Below, in pieces: positions 36,001 through 43,496 of a DNA stretch of 64,000 bases. Within the stretch, counting starts at the first letter, position 1; each line of letters starts with the position of its first letter. The notes under the pieces are model-generated. The model was given only the letters and a program-made list of their open reading frames with translations, had not been told where the DNA came from and did not search any database. The position numbers and the translations under genes were made by a program. The stretch comes from Oligoflexus tunisiensis (GTDB lineage Bacteria; Bdellovibrionota_B; Oligoflexia; Oligoflexales; Oligoflexaceae), in assembly GCF_001748245.1 (NCBI RefSeq), contig NZ_BDFO01000001.1, forward strand, positions 7,182,346-7,246,345. Reading direction: 5' to 3'.

Positions 36001-37981
36001 GATGATCAGAGAAGCGCTCATAGCCGATAAACACGATCTCGATGCGATCGGTTCCTCGGGTTTGACTAATATCCTCAACGAGCAGGCCCTCGACGACCAG
36101 ACCTCGGTATAGCGACCGTTCATATTCACGATCTGGAAGTATGCTGTTCACGGTTCGCGCGGCCACTTCCAACGACAACCAGTTGGTTTTGGCGTCGACC
36201 AGCGAGAGAGCAAAAGCTTCGAGAGCTCGCCTTACCAACGGAAATCGTTGATCAAAGCCAAGTGCCCCGGCCAATCGCGCATTGATTGTAGAAAGATAAA
36301 GATCGAACACGGCAGATATTCCATGAAATCCGCGTGGTAGGCGTCGTTCTCCCTTGGCATTAAGGCCAACGCATAGAGTTTTTAGAAACAGGGGGTTACG
36401 AAACTCTGGGGCAAGAAGCGGGGTAGAAGGAAGCTCCAGTCCATAGTGAAGGAAAAAAGTGCGTGTGGCGTCGTACTCATTGTCAAAGAAACCCTGATGC
36501 GTTACGACAAGCGCTTTTTTCGAAATGTCATCTGGAACCACAGACTCTTGATAGGAAGAGCGAACCGAAATAACTGTTCCAATCCACTGCGATCGTTCTA
36601 ACGGTGCAAGAAAGGCTGAAAGATGGTTTGGCCATACAAGTCTACCTGCGCCTTCATTAATTGCATCTATAAAGAGAAGCGCGCGTGAATTTGCGGCTTG
36701 AGCAGACGCCTCAATTGCACCCACAAATTCCTCTGTCGACAAATTTGCCAAATCGATTTGCTGAAGTGCCTGTACCCAAGGTGAATCAGTGCCGATGAAT
36801 CGTTGGCCAAGTAGGATGATCGTCGGTTTCCCATCCTTGAGGCGTCGACTTCCAACATCGCACAACAGGTGGGTTTTGCCCGTACCCGCGTCTCCTCGTA
36901 TAAGCATAATTTTGCTAGTCGCAACTTTTTCAGCGCGATCCAGAGTTTCCTTGGCGTCCTTGAGGTCGGCGCTCAGGTTGTAAAGTGAGAAAAGCATGCT
37001 TTTATAATGGTTTTCCCTTCGAGTGCTCTTCAATGTGCTGTCTTCTGGTGTTTCCTTCGCAGAATCATTTTCGAAGGAATTCGAAAGATCCTGTAAAAGT
37101 TCTTCGAGGGTACTGTTTATGGCATCAGCGGCCGCTATGTGTTGCGCAATTATAGCGAATGGCAAATCTCCCATAGGGCTTGGTTCTATGCCGGCTAAGC
37201 CCTCTAGAGTTGCGCGAATATGAGATTCGAGAGTTGTCAGATGGCTTTGAATTTCTTGGCCTAGGATGCCGGATACTTTGTTGCTTATAAATGTTCGGAA
37301 GTTCTTGCGAATGCTGATGGCAAGACTCTTGATGCCATTAAAGAAGTTCTCGCTTCTTCCAAAAGCTTCGAATTCGCCGGCGATTGGTAGGTCAACATTG
37401 ATTTCCGGAGTGTAGCGGGGGCCAACAGTTCGAATGGCCTCATCCAATCGTTTGGAAAACCAAGCACCATCAAAGCTACGAACACCAAACCAAAATTGGA
37501 CGCGTCCCGCGTGCTTGGGATCAGTCAAACGCTCCAACATTTCGTGGCTACCCCAATAAACAAATTGAACCGTCATGCCACGATCTGCAGCCCACTGCGA
37601 CCATTTCACGACATGTTCATCCCATCTATCTTTGGCAGATTTTCGCCCCTTTATTCGGCCATCAGGCAAGTCCCAGGGCACACAAACGTGATAGCGCACA
37701 AGCCGAGGGTGTTTTTCCAGCGCTCTAGAAATCGATTCATCGATCTGCGACCACTGACTATCGTCGATAGAATCGAAATATTTTGATTGCCAGGCCCACT
37801 CTGATCCATCACCTAATATGGAGTAACATTCGACCCCAGCATCTGGAGTTCCTTTCCTTACAAATGTGGAACCCGCGGAACATTCAGCCCGAGCTAATTG
37901 GGCACAGATTTCTTCGAATCCTTTGTCTCGACCACCATTTAGCGGGCGAATCGAATTCCAATCTAGTTGGATTGCTGTCAT
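33065..37981 (-). CDS. Mrr-STAND NTPase with histone-like basic tail (probable anti-phage protein)
   Basis: This 1638-residue protein starts at 37981 (MTAIQLDWNS, preceded by AAGGGAAAG; a longer frame from 38071 adds 30 unlikely residues). Residues 18-160 form an Mrr-like PD-(D/E)xK nuclease with D47, E51 and Q65-S-K67 (PDAGVE, WAWQSKYF). An NTPase of the STAND/NACHT kind has Walker A GDAGTGKT (363-370) and Walker B ALLFIDAINEG (434-444), with VISVRSSY as a likely sensor. A long helical region follows, then a Trp-rich segment at about 1300-1450. The last 59 residues (1580-1638) hold 23 Lys and 4 Arg, like histone H1 tails. Nuclease plus STAND order matches Avs-type defence proteins. The C-terminal sensor family is not identified. 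It is a single gene. Confidence 0.8.
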   Translation of the reverse strand: MTAIQLDWNSIRPLNGGRDKGFEEICAQLARAECSAGSTFVRKGTPDAGVECYSILGDGSEWAWQSKYFDSIDDSQWSQIDESISRALEKHPRLVRYHVCVPWDLPDGRIKGRKSAKDRWDEHVVKWSQWAADRGMTVQFVYWGSHEMLERLTDPKHAGRVQFWFGVRSFDGAWFSKRLDEAIRTVGPRYTPEINVDLPIAGEFEAFGRSENFFNGIKSLAISIRKNFRTFISNKVSGILGQEIQSHLTTLESHIRATLEGLAGIEPSPMGDLPFAIIAQHIAAADAINSTLEELLQDLSNSFENDSAKETPEDSTLKSTRRENHYKSMLFSLYNLSADLKDAKETLDRAEKVATSKIMLIRGDAGTGKTHLLCDVGSRRLKDGKPTIILLGQRFIGTDSPWVQALQQIDLANLSTEEFVGAIEASAQAANSRALLFIDAINEGAGRLVWPNHLSAFLAPLERSQWIGTVISVRSSYQESVVPDDISKKALVVTHQGFFDNEYDATRTFFLHYGLELPSTPLLAPEFRNPLFLKTLCVGLNAKGERRLPRGFHGISAVFDLYLSTINARLAGALGFDQRFPLVRRALEAFALSLVDAKTNWLSLEVAARTVNSILPDREYERSLYRGLVVEGLLVEDISQTRGTDRIEIVFIGYERFSDHLIASALLDKHLDNADPAAAFSADGALPFLNNNAQYVASGLLEALLIQVAEHTGQELITINPELRNRPGIRDAFLQSIIWRDYSAFSAEAHKIMDWLVHSEHGRDETFATLITIATLPDHPFNANYLGAQLRGYSMADRDACWSIYLHKAWNTHGPVDRLVDWASMVQTNGEFDDRTLDLCATTLAWMLSTSNRYLRDRATKALLALLSGHVSGVQRLVESFADVDDPYIVERVLAVAYGVATASNNQEELGELASSVFSLFFADTPPAHVLSRDYARGVIEKAIFVGIKVEFDITRIRPPYQSQWPAIPSDHEIKPFLEDWSRGSHDGGGLEWSRNIISSSVMNGDFARYVIGTNSSTDSRHWLSLKLSDPPWQRVESPEDLQAKLMSEFSSAESQSLEDYTAACRAFQKALGDSFDNWLIQEGYKDTLSSQNLDNLFGDFQKDLPSDLIAAEANRTHQFEKLKSALTPNHLESFVQIQETIDDGDSRRKAPRFDLRQMQRYILHRVFELGWTVARFGYFDRFDVRSNGREAAKAERIGKKYQWIAYHEILALISDHFQYMYEGEIPQAFEGPWQGYFRDIDPTCTLSETVGGTSWGPHTSSWWSSSGFVSWGFPTDPAAWTANLDDFPDLRSLLVAENPDDQFKWINAHCSFSWQQSVDADKDRYDVERRELYVSCVGFFLRKDDVQAFMKWAATTEFDGWRLHDVATNSQVFLGEYGWAPAFRFYSDGSCDDPFEDCPVSIKNAAVEYQKESKGFDCSVNEGYKLNLPSQDLLINMGLSWTGRAADFADYEGRLTAFDPTALSAGPSSLLLREDALRTYLDKQGLELCWMVNGEKRVLAPGLGRGLYNPPLSISGVLGLGKESPYGFLKFSLEQHRGDSDGPPSITIKHVGGGVDLGPNSEGMDWGLSEVVVRSKVGSSRTKKRKSTKPKSAEKAMKTKVAKKNHQKGRKHKAQKSGKKNAAKKKAAKKPARKKQQ

Positions 37982-38071
37982 TTCTTTCCCTTTGATACGG
38001 GCCGCGGAATAATTCAAGTCACCAAGCACCAGGAATATATCGAATCCATTCACCGCAACAACGCCGTACAT

Positions 38072-38467
38072 AATATTTTAATTTGCACCAACAATATTTC
38101 TGCCCCTATGATGACGCAAACATCTCGACTGGTCTAGCAAGAGGCACTGAAGGTAGGGCAGGCTTAAAGCCGGCGCAGAATAAGCGTTAAGCTCAATTTG
38201 GCAGATTCTACTTACTTTTCGTCGACGGCATTGCTCCAGATTTGGAGCCAGCAGAGTTCGAGAGATATTATCGAATCGGTGCCCAATTTGAGAATCTTTC
38301 CGGAACGAGAGAGGAAGTAAATCTTAGCGACGTTGCCGTGATGAAGATATGGTGTGGCGCGTACTTTCTTCGCAAACTCCGGGAAGAATTTGAAAAAATG
38401 ATATCGACGAAACAAAACGAATCGCCCGAAAGCAACCAAGCGAAACGATGAGTTGTAAAAGCTACGA
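38072..38467. other. Spacer upstream of the STAND gene, possible small gene remnant
   Basis: A forward frame at 38242-38451 (TTG start, 69 codons) reads LEPAEFERYYRIGAQFENLS and ends KMISTKQNESPESNQAKR. The composition is protein-like, and the frame extends upstream as FVDGIAPD, but there is no good start. I do not recognise it. The rest is AT-rich and should hold the STAND gene promoter. Confidence 0.3.
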
Positions 38468-38755
38468 CTATTCATTACCTTTTTTCTTGGATCTCATCTT
38501 AGCATCTCGCGCAAGATGGAAATCTTTTAATCCATTCAATATGAATCCTTTAATTATGCTTTGACGCGTAGACCCAACAAACTCAGCAACCTCGTCAAGT
38601 TCCAAAATGACTTCAATCGATAGATCCAGATTGGTCTTCACGGCTTTAGAGTTGGCGGGTCGCCCGCGCTTTACTCCTTTAACAATCATTTCTTCTTCAG
38701 ATTTTGGTTGTAATTCTTCCGTCTCTTTATCGAGATCTTTTTTAGTCCACTCCAT
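38468..38755 (-). CDS. brnA: BrnA-like antitoxin
   Basis: This 95-residue protein has an acidic N-terminal toxin-binding part (MEWTKKDLDKETEELQPKSE), a short KRGRPANSKAVK linker, and a ribbon-helix-helix-like C-terminus (TNLDLSIEVILELDEVAEFV). It overlaps the upstream toxin stop as TAATG. BrnA binds BrnT and represses the operon. Two decayed copies of its start occur at 26514 and 30399. Confidence 0.75.
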   Translation of the reverse strand: MEWTKKDLDKETEELQPKSEEEMIVKGVKRGRPANSKAVKTNLDLSIEVILELDEVAEFVGSTRQSIIKGFILNGLKDFHLARDAKMRSKKKGNE

Positions 38756-39045
38756 TATTTTGTTCTCTCCATGTATATCTTCTTTTCTACGGGGCTCGCG
38801 TCCCAGTAAGTAACGAGTCTCGTAAACGAGCTAAAATCATCGTCAATGACTTCATAGACAAGGGTTATCACCCTTCGTCGAACTTTTCCAATCACGCGTG
38901 TTTGCTCGGGATATCGTGCATGAACGTATTCCACATATTCGCCTTCAAATAACTGCTCAGCAACTTCGATCAGTGAAAAACCTCGTGTTAGCTTAAGCAG
39001 CTCGGACTTTTCATCTTCCCAATGGAACCCATCCATGTTCCCCAT
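38755..39045 (-). CDS. brnT: BrnT-like toxin
   Basis: This 96-residue protein fits BrnT: FHWEDEKSELLKLTRGFSL, then RVIGKVRRRVITLVYEV and a C-terminal VEKKIYMERTK. BrnT is a RelE-fold ribonuclease. The toxin gene precedes the antitoxin gene, as in other brnTA pairs. The frame is intact, unlike the other non-HipA toxins in this island. Confidence 0.75.
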   Translation of the reverse strand: MGNMDGFHWEDEKSELLKLTRGFSLIEVAEQLFEGEYVEYVHARYPEQTRVIGKVRRRVITLVYEVIDDDFSSFTRLVTYWDASPVEKKIYMERTK

Positions 39046-39184
39046 TCCGTGATCTCCTCATCGGAAAAATCATAGAAAATATGATTTTAATCACAGTAAA
39101 AATCCACAAATATTGAATAAATATCTAATTTTATTAAGTTAAATTTTTGGGATTCTGAAGTGGGCGAGCAAGGGAATGAGGATT

Positions 39185-39300
39185 TTCCAGCCTGCGATAG
39201 CGGGCTCAAAAACAAGTCCATGGGACCGCGAAGCGGGCACATATCTATTCTGGTTTTAGTTTGGATTTTATATTGGGCAAGAAAAAAGGAGCATGGCTCC
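39185..39300. repeat. Island repeat, copy D, abutting tRNA-Asn
   Basis: This is the most complete copy. It runs AGCGGGCTCAAAAACAAGTC, CATGGGACCGCGAAGCGGGC, an AT-rich part, and AAAAAAGGAGCATGGCTCC, whose last bases are the 3' terminus (GGAGCCA on the reverse strand) of tRNA-Asn. It is a candidate attachment site of the island. Confidence 0.8.
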
Positions 39301-39369
39301 TCAGGACGGGCTCGAACCGCCGACCAGGTGATTAACAGTCACCTGCTCTACCAACTGAGCTACTGAGGA
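39294..39369 (-). tRNA. tRNA-Asn (GTT)
   Basis: The reverse strand folds as a tRNA: acceptor TCCTCAG with CTGAGGA, D-arm AGCTCAGTTGGTAGAGC, anticodon loop CTGTTAA (GTT), TψC arm GGTTCGAGCC, discriminator G and encoded CCA (39294-39296). tRNA-Asn genes are common integration sites for islands. Confidence 0.97.
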
Positions 39370-39444
39370 ACTTGCCAAGGCTTATGTAACTACACGCGTT
39401 GCTTCGGGCTGTCAAGACTCGAAGCGTGGAAAGTAGAGAACGAT

Positions 39445-39954
39445 TCAGACCTGTTCCCGTTTCAGCGCCTTCGAGACGGCGTGGGCCATGCTCTCCAGTT
39501 CGAATGGCTTGGTGATGTAGTCATCGCAGCCGGCTTCAAAGCCGCGCTCCACGTCCTCCTTGCTGCGGCGGCCGGAGCAAAGGATCAGGGGTACGAGGCG
39601 CAGGACCGGATGACGTTTCAGCATCGTACAAAGTTCGATGCCATCCACCCAGGGCAGGTTGATGTCCAATAGGATCAGATCCAGCTGGGTATGCTCCAGG
39701 ACCTTGGACAGGGCCATGGCATCTTCAGCCAAAATGACTTTATAACCCTCATTTTCCAGGATCCGCTTCATGGCATTCCGCATGATCTCTTCATCGTCGA
39801 CGACGAGGATCGTGGGAGCCTGCAGCTCCTTGCGCAGATTCCGGAAGTCATTCAGATCCACGACCTGCTCGCGGACCATGCGTTTACGCTGAATCGCTTC
39901 GATCTGGCGTCGTAGCGAGGATTCATTCTTTGAACCAAAACGTGGACCGCTCAT
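39445..39954 (-). CDS. Single-domain response regulator
   Basis: This 169-residue protein has about 47 charged N-terminal residues and then a receiver domain: ILVVDDEE (acidic pocket), LILLDINLPWVDG (phospho-Asp), LILCSGRR and DDYITKPFE (conserved Lys). There is no output domain. It could carry phosphate from an orphan kinase such as the CheA-like protein at 16079, but no linkage is seen. The GGAGTGAGAAACGC leader precedes the ATG. Confidence 0.85.
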   Translation of the reverse strand: MSGPRFGSKNESSLRRQIEAIQRKRMVREQVVDLNDFRNLRKELQAPTILVVDDEEIMRNAMKRILENEGYKVILAEDAMALSKVLEHTQLDLILLDINLPWVDGIELCTMLKRHPVLRLVPLILCSGRRSKEDVERGFEAGCDDYITKPFELESMAHAVSKALKREQV

Positions 39955-40119
39955 GCGTTTCTCACTCCATCCCTTCCTGGGCGATGCCTGGCTGCATCAA
40001 CACAACCGCACCGGTAAGACATCCTTTCTCCCTTCTCGACATTCTGTTATGAAACCTGAGCGGCAGGTATGACTCTGCCCTTTGGTATTCCTAGCAAATG
40101 ACAGGGAGAAGCGTCCCGT

Positions 40120-41490
40120 ATGTCCACGCCTTACCAGATTGCGCCGCTCAGTGTCAGCTGGGCCATGCCTGATCCGCCCATGCCGGCCCAGGAATATTTC
40201 AAATGGCCGGATATCGCCCTGGGCGCGACAACTCCGCTCGAACAAAAACTCGGCTGGCCGGGCGGCACCCTGCGCGTCCTGGACGAAGCCTTCCAGCGGC
40301 AGCTCACCCGAAAGTACGGCTGGGAAATATCTTCCAAGTCCCGCCAGGCTCCGTTTCACATGGCGGCCCGGGTCTTCCGTCGCGGCGTGGCCATGAAGGA
40401 TCAAAAAGCGGAGCAGAAGGCGGGTCAGTACCGCATCCGTTTTATCAAGGCTCTCAATTGGAATGATCTTCTGCCCCACACCCAGCTTTGCATCATCGAT
40501 CAGGCCGTGGCCGAGGCCCATGACATCCAAGCCCGTCCGAATCGGATTTTCATGCGCCTGGATGAACAGAGCAAAACCCTCGAAAGCGTGGCCGAGCTGC
40601 GGGTTCTCGCCAAAAAAACCGGCCTGCACACACCGTGGACCATCGTCGGCGGCGGCATCCTCGCGGACACGGCGGCCTTTGCCGCGGCTCTGGACGGGCA
40701 AAGTTTTCGGCTGGTTCCCACGACCCTTTTGTCCATGGTGGACGCCTGCATTGGTGGAAAAACCGGCGTAAACTTTTCTCCCTACGGAAAAAACCAGCTG
40801 GGTCTTTTTGCATTTCCCCAGGAGGTTCTCATCGCCCTCGACTGGCTGACGACCCTGCCGCCGCGCGAATACCTCGCCGGTCTCGCCGAAGGCTGGAAAC
40901 ATGCGGTGCTGCGTGGGGATCCCGCCCTCGCGGAAAAGGTCGCTCAACTCGATCGAAGGACCCAGGATCTTCACCTTTATCTGCGGGATCTGGTGGCCGT
41001 GAAAGCCGAGATCGTGGCCCAGGATCCGACCGAACAGGGACTGCGTGCGGCCTTGAACCTCGGTCACACCCTGGCGCATGCGATCGAACGCATCAGCCAG
41101 GATAAAAATCCGGCGGATTCCATCCTGCATGGGGAGGCGGTTGGCATCGGTCTTTTATTCTGTATCGATATGAGTCATACGCTCGGGCATCTGAACGATG
41201 AAGCCTGGCAGGCCATGACCCGGCAGTTGAAGGAGTCCCGCATCGTGCCCTCCCCTGCTGATCTGCAGCGTTTTCTGGCCACCGATGATCTTTTAAATCC
41301 AGGACTGATGCAGGAACTACTCGTCGGCATCAAGCAGGACAAGAAAAATATGGAGAGTCATGCGAGCGAATGGGTTCTTCTGAAGGACTGGGGCAAACCC
41401 CTGCAGGACAGGGGACGTTACACGATAACAGTAAGCGATGACGACTGGCGCCGCTGCTATCAAAGTTTCATAAAAAACTGGGCGCAATAA
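40120..41490 (+). CDS. aroB: 3-dehydroquinate synthase family protein with N-terminal extension
   Basis: This 456-residue protein is about 90 residues longer than typical AroB, with the extra part at the N-terminus. The core has LDEQSKTLES, the NAD loop GGGILADTAAFAA, VPTTLLSMVDACIGGKTGVN, AEGWKHAV, NLGHTLAHAIE, HGEAVGIG and KQDKKN. It should cyclise a sugar phosphate using NAD and a metal ion; dehydroquinate synthesis is the default, but related sugar-phosphate cyclases cannot be excluded. It stands alone and is followed by a GC hairpin. Confidence 0.75.
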   Translation: MSTPYQIAPLSVSWAMPDPPMPAQEYFKWPDIALGATTPLEQKLGWPGGTLRVLDEAFQRQLTRKYGWEISSKSRQAPFHMAARVFRRGVAMKDQKAEQKAGQYRIRFIKALNWNDLLPHTQLCIIDQAVAEAHDIQARPNRIFMRLDEQSKTLESVAELRVLAKKTGLHTPWTIVGGGILADTAAFAAALDGQSFRLVPTTLLSMVDACIGGKTGVNFSPYGKNQLGLFAFPQEVLIALDWLTTLPPREYLAGLAEGWKHAVLRGDPALAEKVAQLDRRTQDLHLYLRDLVAVKAEIVAQDPTEQGLRAALNLGHTLAHAIERISQDKNPADSILHGEAVGIGLLFCIDMSHTLGHLNDEAWQAMTRQLKESRIVPSPADLQRFLATDDLLNPGLMQELLVGIKQDKKNMESHASEWVLLKDWGKPLQDRGRYTITVSDDDWRRCYQSFIKNWAQ

Positions 41491-41494
41491 AATA

Positions 41495-41517
41495 CCTGCC
41501 GGCTCTTCACCGGCAGG
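41495..41517. terminator. Bidirectional hairpin between aroB and HPt-like gene
   Basis: CCTGCCGG (41495-41502) and CCGGCAGG (41510-41517) form an 8-bp stem with a 7-nt loop between two convergent genes. On the reverse strand it is followed by TATTTTATT; the forward side has only a weak T content. Confidence 0.6.
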
Positions 41518-41544
41518 CGTTGGAAATAGCTCTTTGGAAAATGA

Positions 41545-41952
41545 TCAGACCAACTGTTTCTCAACCGTTCTCAGTTCTTCTTCCAATCCAGTGACCAACT
41601 GTGCGACGCCGACGAAATCACCGATGCGCGCGAGGGCCTGCATTTCGATGGCTCGGGTCAGCATGCGAACGGCACCGATTTTCAGCGCATTCTGGGTCAG
41701 GGCCTGGGCACATTGATCAAGCCCTCTTTGGTCTCTTTGCAAAACCAAATGCTGCGCTAATCGCAAATCGTAGCCGATCTTTTGCACATTCGTGGATAGC
41801 AAATCAGCAAAACTCTGGTTGCCACCAGCGTCCTGCAGACTTCGCAGCATTTCCAAAAGGCTCGTATCCACAGCATCCGCGGGCCCCTCTTCCTGAGCCA
41901 CTTTCACTTCCCCTTGCCGGACAACTTTGGATTTCCTGGCATTAAGATCCAT
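41545..41952 (-). CDS. HPt-like helical protein lacking the phospho-histidine
   Basis: From 41952 (MDLNARKS, preceded by AAGGGGG) this is a 135-residue protein. The last 95 residues resemble an HPt four-helix bundle (QALTQNALKIGAVRMLTRAI then MQALARIGDFVGVAQLV), with GD and Leu spacing as in HPt domains. Where HPt domains have His-x-Leu-Lys-Gly, it reads QALTQ, so the phosphorylated His is Gln. It may be a pseudo-HPt that binds but does not transfer phosphate. Similarity was judged by eye. Confidence 0.5.
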   Translation of the reverse strand: MDLNARKSKVVRQGEVKVAQEEGPADAVDTSLLEMLRSLQDAGGNQSFADLLSTNVQKIGYDLRLAQHLVLQRDQRGLDQCAQALTQNALKIGAVRMLTRAIEMQALARIGDFVGVAQLVTGLEEELRTVEKQLV

Positions 41953-42339
41953 AGTACCCCCTTGGTTCACTGGTCTGCCCCGATCAAGACGTCCTGTCAG
42001 CCTAATTTCGAATATGATTCGTCAAGAATCCCTGATCGCTAAGGATCAGTTGTATCACAGGTGAGGAGTGGGGGCCAAGATCATGCCGGAGGAAAAAACA
42101 AGATGGGAAAATGAACTCCAGGGGTATCTCGCAGGGGTAACAGCACATGGAGCAGCAGGAGTACAACGGGAACGCCACAGCATTTTTGAGAACATCCCCC
42201 ATCTTCACTAATCTGTAAAGCAAACCGTGTTCCAGGTTGCGGGGATTCTGAAATTTCCGTATAAATCAATCATTCCCAAGCATTATGAAGTCTTACGCGG
42301 ACTCGGGAAAAATCCCAGTGTCAGAATCCTGACAGTCGT
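41953..42339. other. Intergenic region with one possible small frame
   Basis: A 42-codon forward frame at 42083-42211 (MPEEKTRWENELQGYLAGVT, ending FENIPHLH) has a G-rich stretch upstream and plausible composition, but no other support. A short dyad CTGATC...GATCAG lies near 42031. Otherwise I see nothing. Confidence 0.3.
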
Positions 42340-43335
42340 TTACATCGCGCCTGCATAGTTCGTTAAAACATAGCGGAATGAGCCAACAACTGTCAGCCTC
42401 TCCTTTTTCATGCCCACCGGAAGTGGAGTAAAAGGAGCCGCCAGGCGAATCGCCTCCACCACGGCATCGTCCAGAATACGGTGACCGGAACCATCAATCA
42501 CTTTCACGCGTGCGACGGTTCCATCTTTCAAAATGGTGAATTCAACTTTGACTTCACCCTGCAGTCCCCGCTGGACAGCCTCCGAAGGATAGGTCCAAAC
42601 CAGTTCGAAGGCTTTGCGAAGCGATGTAAAATACGCCAGATAACGGAAGTTGCTCGTATTAAGATCGACTCTTTCACCCACCTCGACATTATCATCAACA
42701 TAATCCTGATAACCGGCCGCCACCTGCTTGCGCATTTCCTCGGCCTGCGGCATGAGCGACTCATAAACGTTGCGTGGCTTGCGATCAGGCTTTGCCACGC
42801 TTACGCTGCCGTTCGGCGATAGAAGCAGTTCGGTTTTCTTTTTTGGTGCCAGACGCTCAGGCGTCACGGTCATCTTTTGAGGATGCAAAGGTTGGGCCTG
42901 TTGCACAGTCTTTGACTGCTCCTTCACCGACTTCGTGTCGGAGCCTGCCGCGCCAGCGTCCGCAGCTTTCGGGCGTGGGGTGAGATTGGAAACGCGCGTC
43001 TCCTTGTCTGTCTTATGATCCTGAGCACCCTCGAAACGCGAATCCTTGGGAGCCTCCGTCGGCGCCATCGGCGTTTCCACGATTCTTTTCTGTTTTTGCT
43101 GGTCGTTCTCGTCTTTTTCCTTCAACTTCGGCTTCTGTGTGATTTTCACCGTCACTTTTGAAGGTTCGCGTTTGGTACGCGGATGAGGCATAGAGGCCCG
43201 ATGCGGCAGCTTGTCCAAATTGATCAATGAGATCAAATGGATAAGCGCAGAGAAGAGGATCGTCACAACCAGCCAGAACCAGCCCTGGCGTGGCAGGCCG
43301 AAGAACAGTCCCTCTTTTTGGCTTTCCCTTTTCAT
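42340..43335 (-). CDS. TonB-family energy transducer
   Basis: This 331-residue protein has an N-terminal membrane anchor (about 18-40), a long Lys/Pro/Thr-rich periplasmic spacer (about 45-200) and a C-terminal TonB domain (AVQRGLQGEVKVEFTILKDG, then DGSGHRILDDAVVEAIRLAAPF). The DG/hydrophobic pattern and the closing FRYVL fit TonB C-termini. It couples the inner membrane to outer membrane receptors. ExbB and ExbD are not adjacent. Confidence 0.8.
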   Translation of the reverse strand: MKRESQKEGLFFGLPRQGWFWLVVTILFSALIHLISLINLDKLPHRASMPHPRTKREPSKVTVKITQKPKLKEKDENDQQKQKRIVETPMAPTEAPKDSRFEGAQDHKTDKETRVSNLTPRPKAADAGAAGSDTKSVKEQSKTVQQAQPLHPQKMTVTPERLAPKKKTELLLSPNGSVSVAKPDRKPRNVYESLMPQAEEMRKQVAAGYQDYVDDNVEVGERVDLNTSNFRYLAYFTSLRKAFELVWTYPSEAVQRGLQGEVKVEFTILKDGTVARVKVIDGSGHRILDDAVVEAIRLAAPFTPLPVGMKKERLTVVGSFRYVLTNYAGAM

Positions 43336-43473
43336 GTCCGGCCCTTATCAACTGTTCGTGGCCATGGCCCCTAAAAAGCTTGTCAAATACTGAATTCAAC
43401 ACCTAAAACTATTCATCAGTTAGCCCAGGGTTGACCCAGCTTCTCTGACCTTATGTTAGTTTATCGGTAAAAG

Positions 43474-43487
43474 TTCAAGCACTTGAA
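43474..43487. promoter_or_regulatory. Palindrome TTCAAGCACTTGAA upstream of bamD
   Basis: It is the same 14 bp as at 14825-14838 and lies 9 bp before the bamD start, overlapping the ribosome-binding region. It could be a translational or transcriptional control site. Confidence 0.35.
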
Positions 43488-43496
43488 GGGCCAGGC

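Noticed and set aside
38212..38475. Reverse frame of 87 codons upstream of brnTA
   Set aside because: Phe-rich composition typical of a shadow; the forward frame on the other strand looks more protein-like, though also unproven.
21294..39300. CRISPR array or cas genes in the accessory region
   Set aside because: The repeats are about 100 bp, 4-7 kb apart and not regularly spaced, and no cas-like protein is present.
40120..41490. AroB-like gene as part of a natural product cluster
   Set aside because: No neighbouring biosynthetic genes; the core motifs fit ordinary dehydroquinate synthase with an N-terminal extension.
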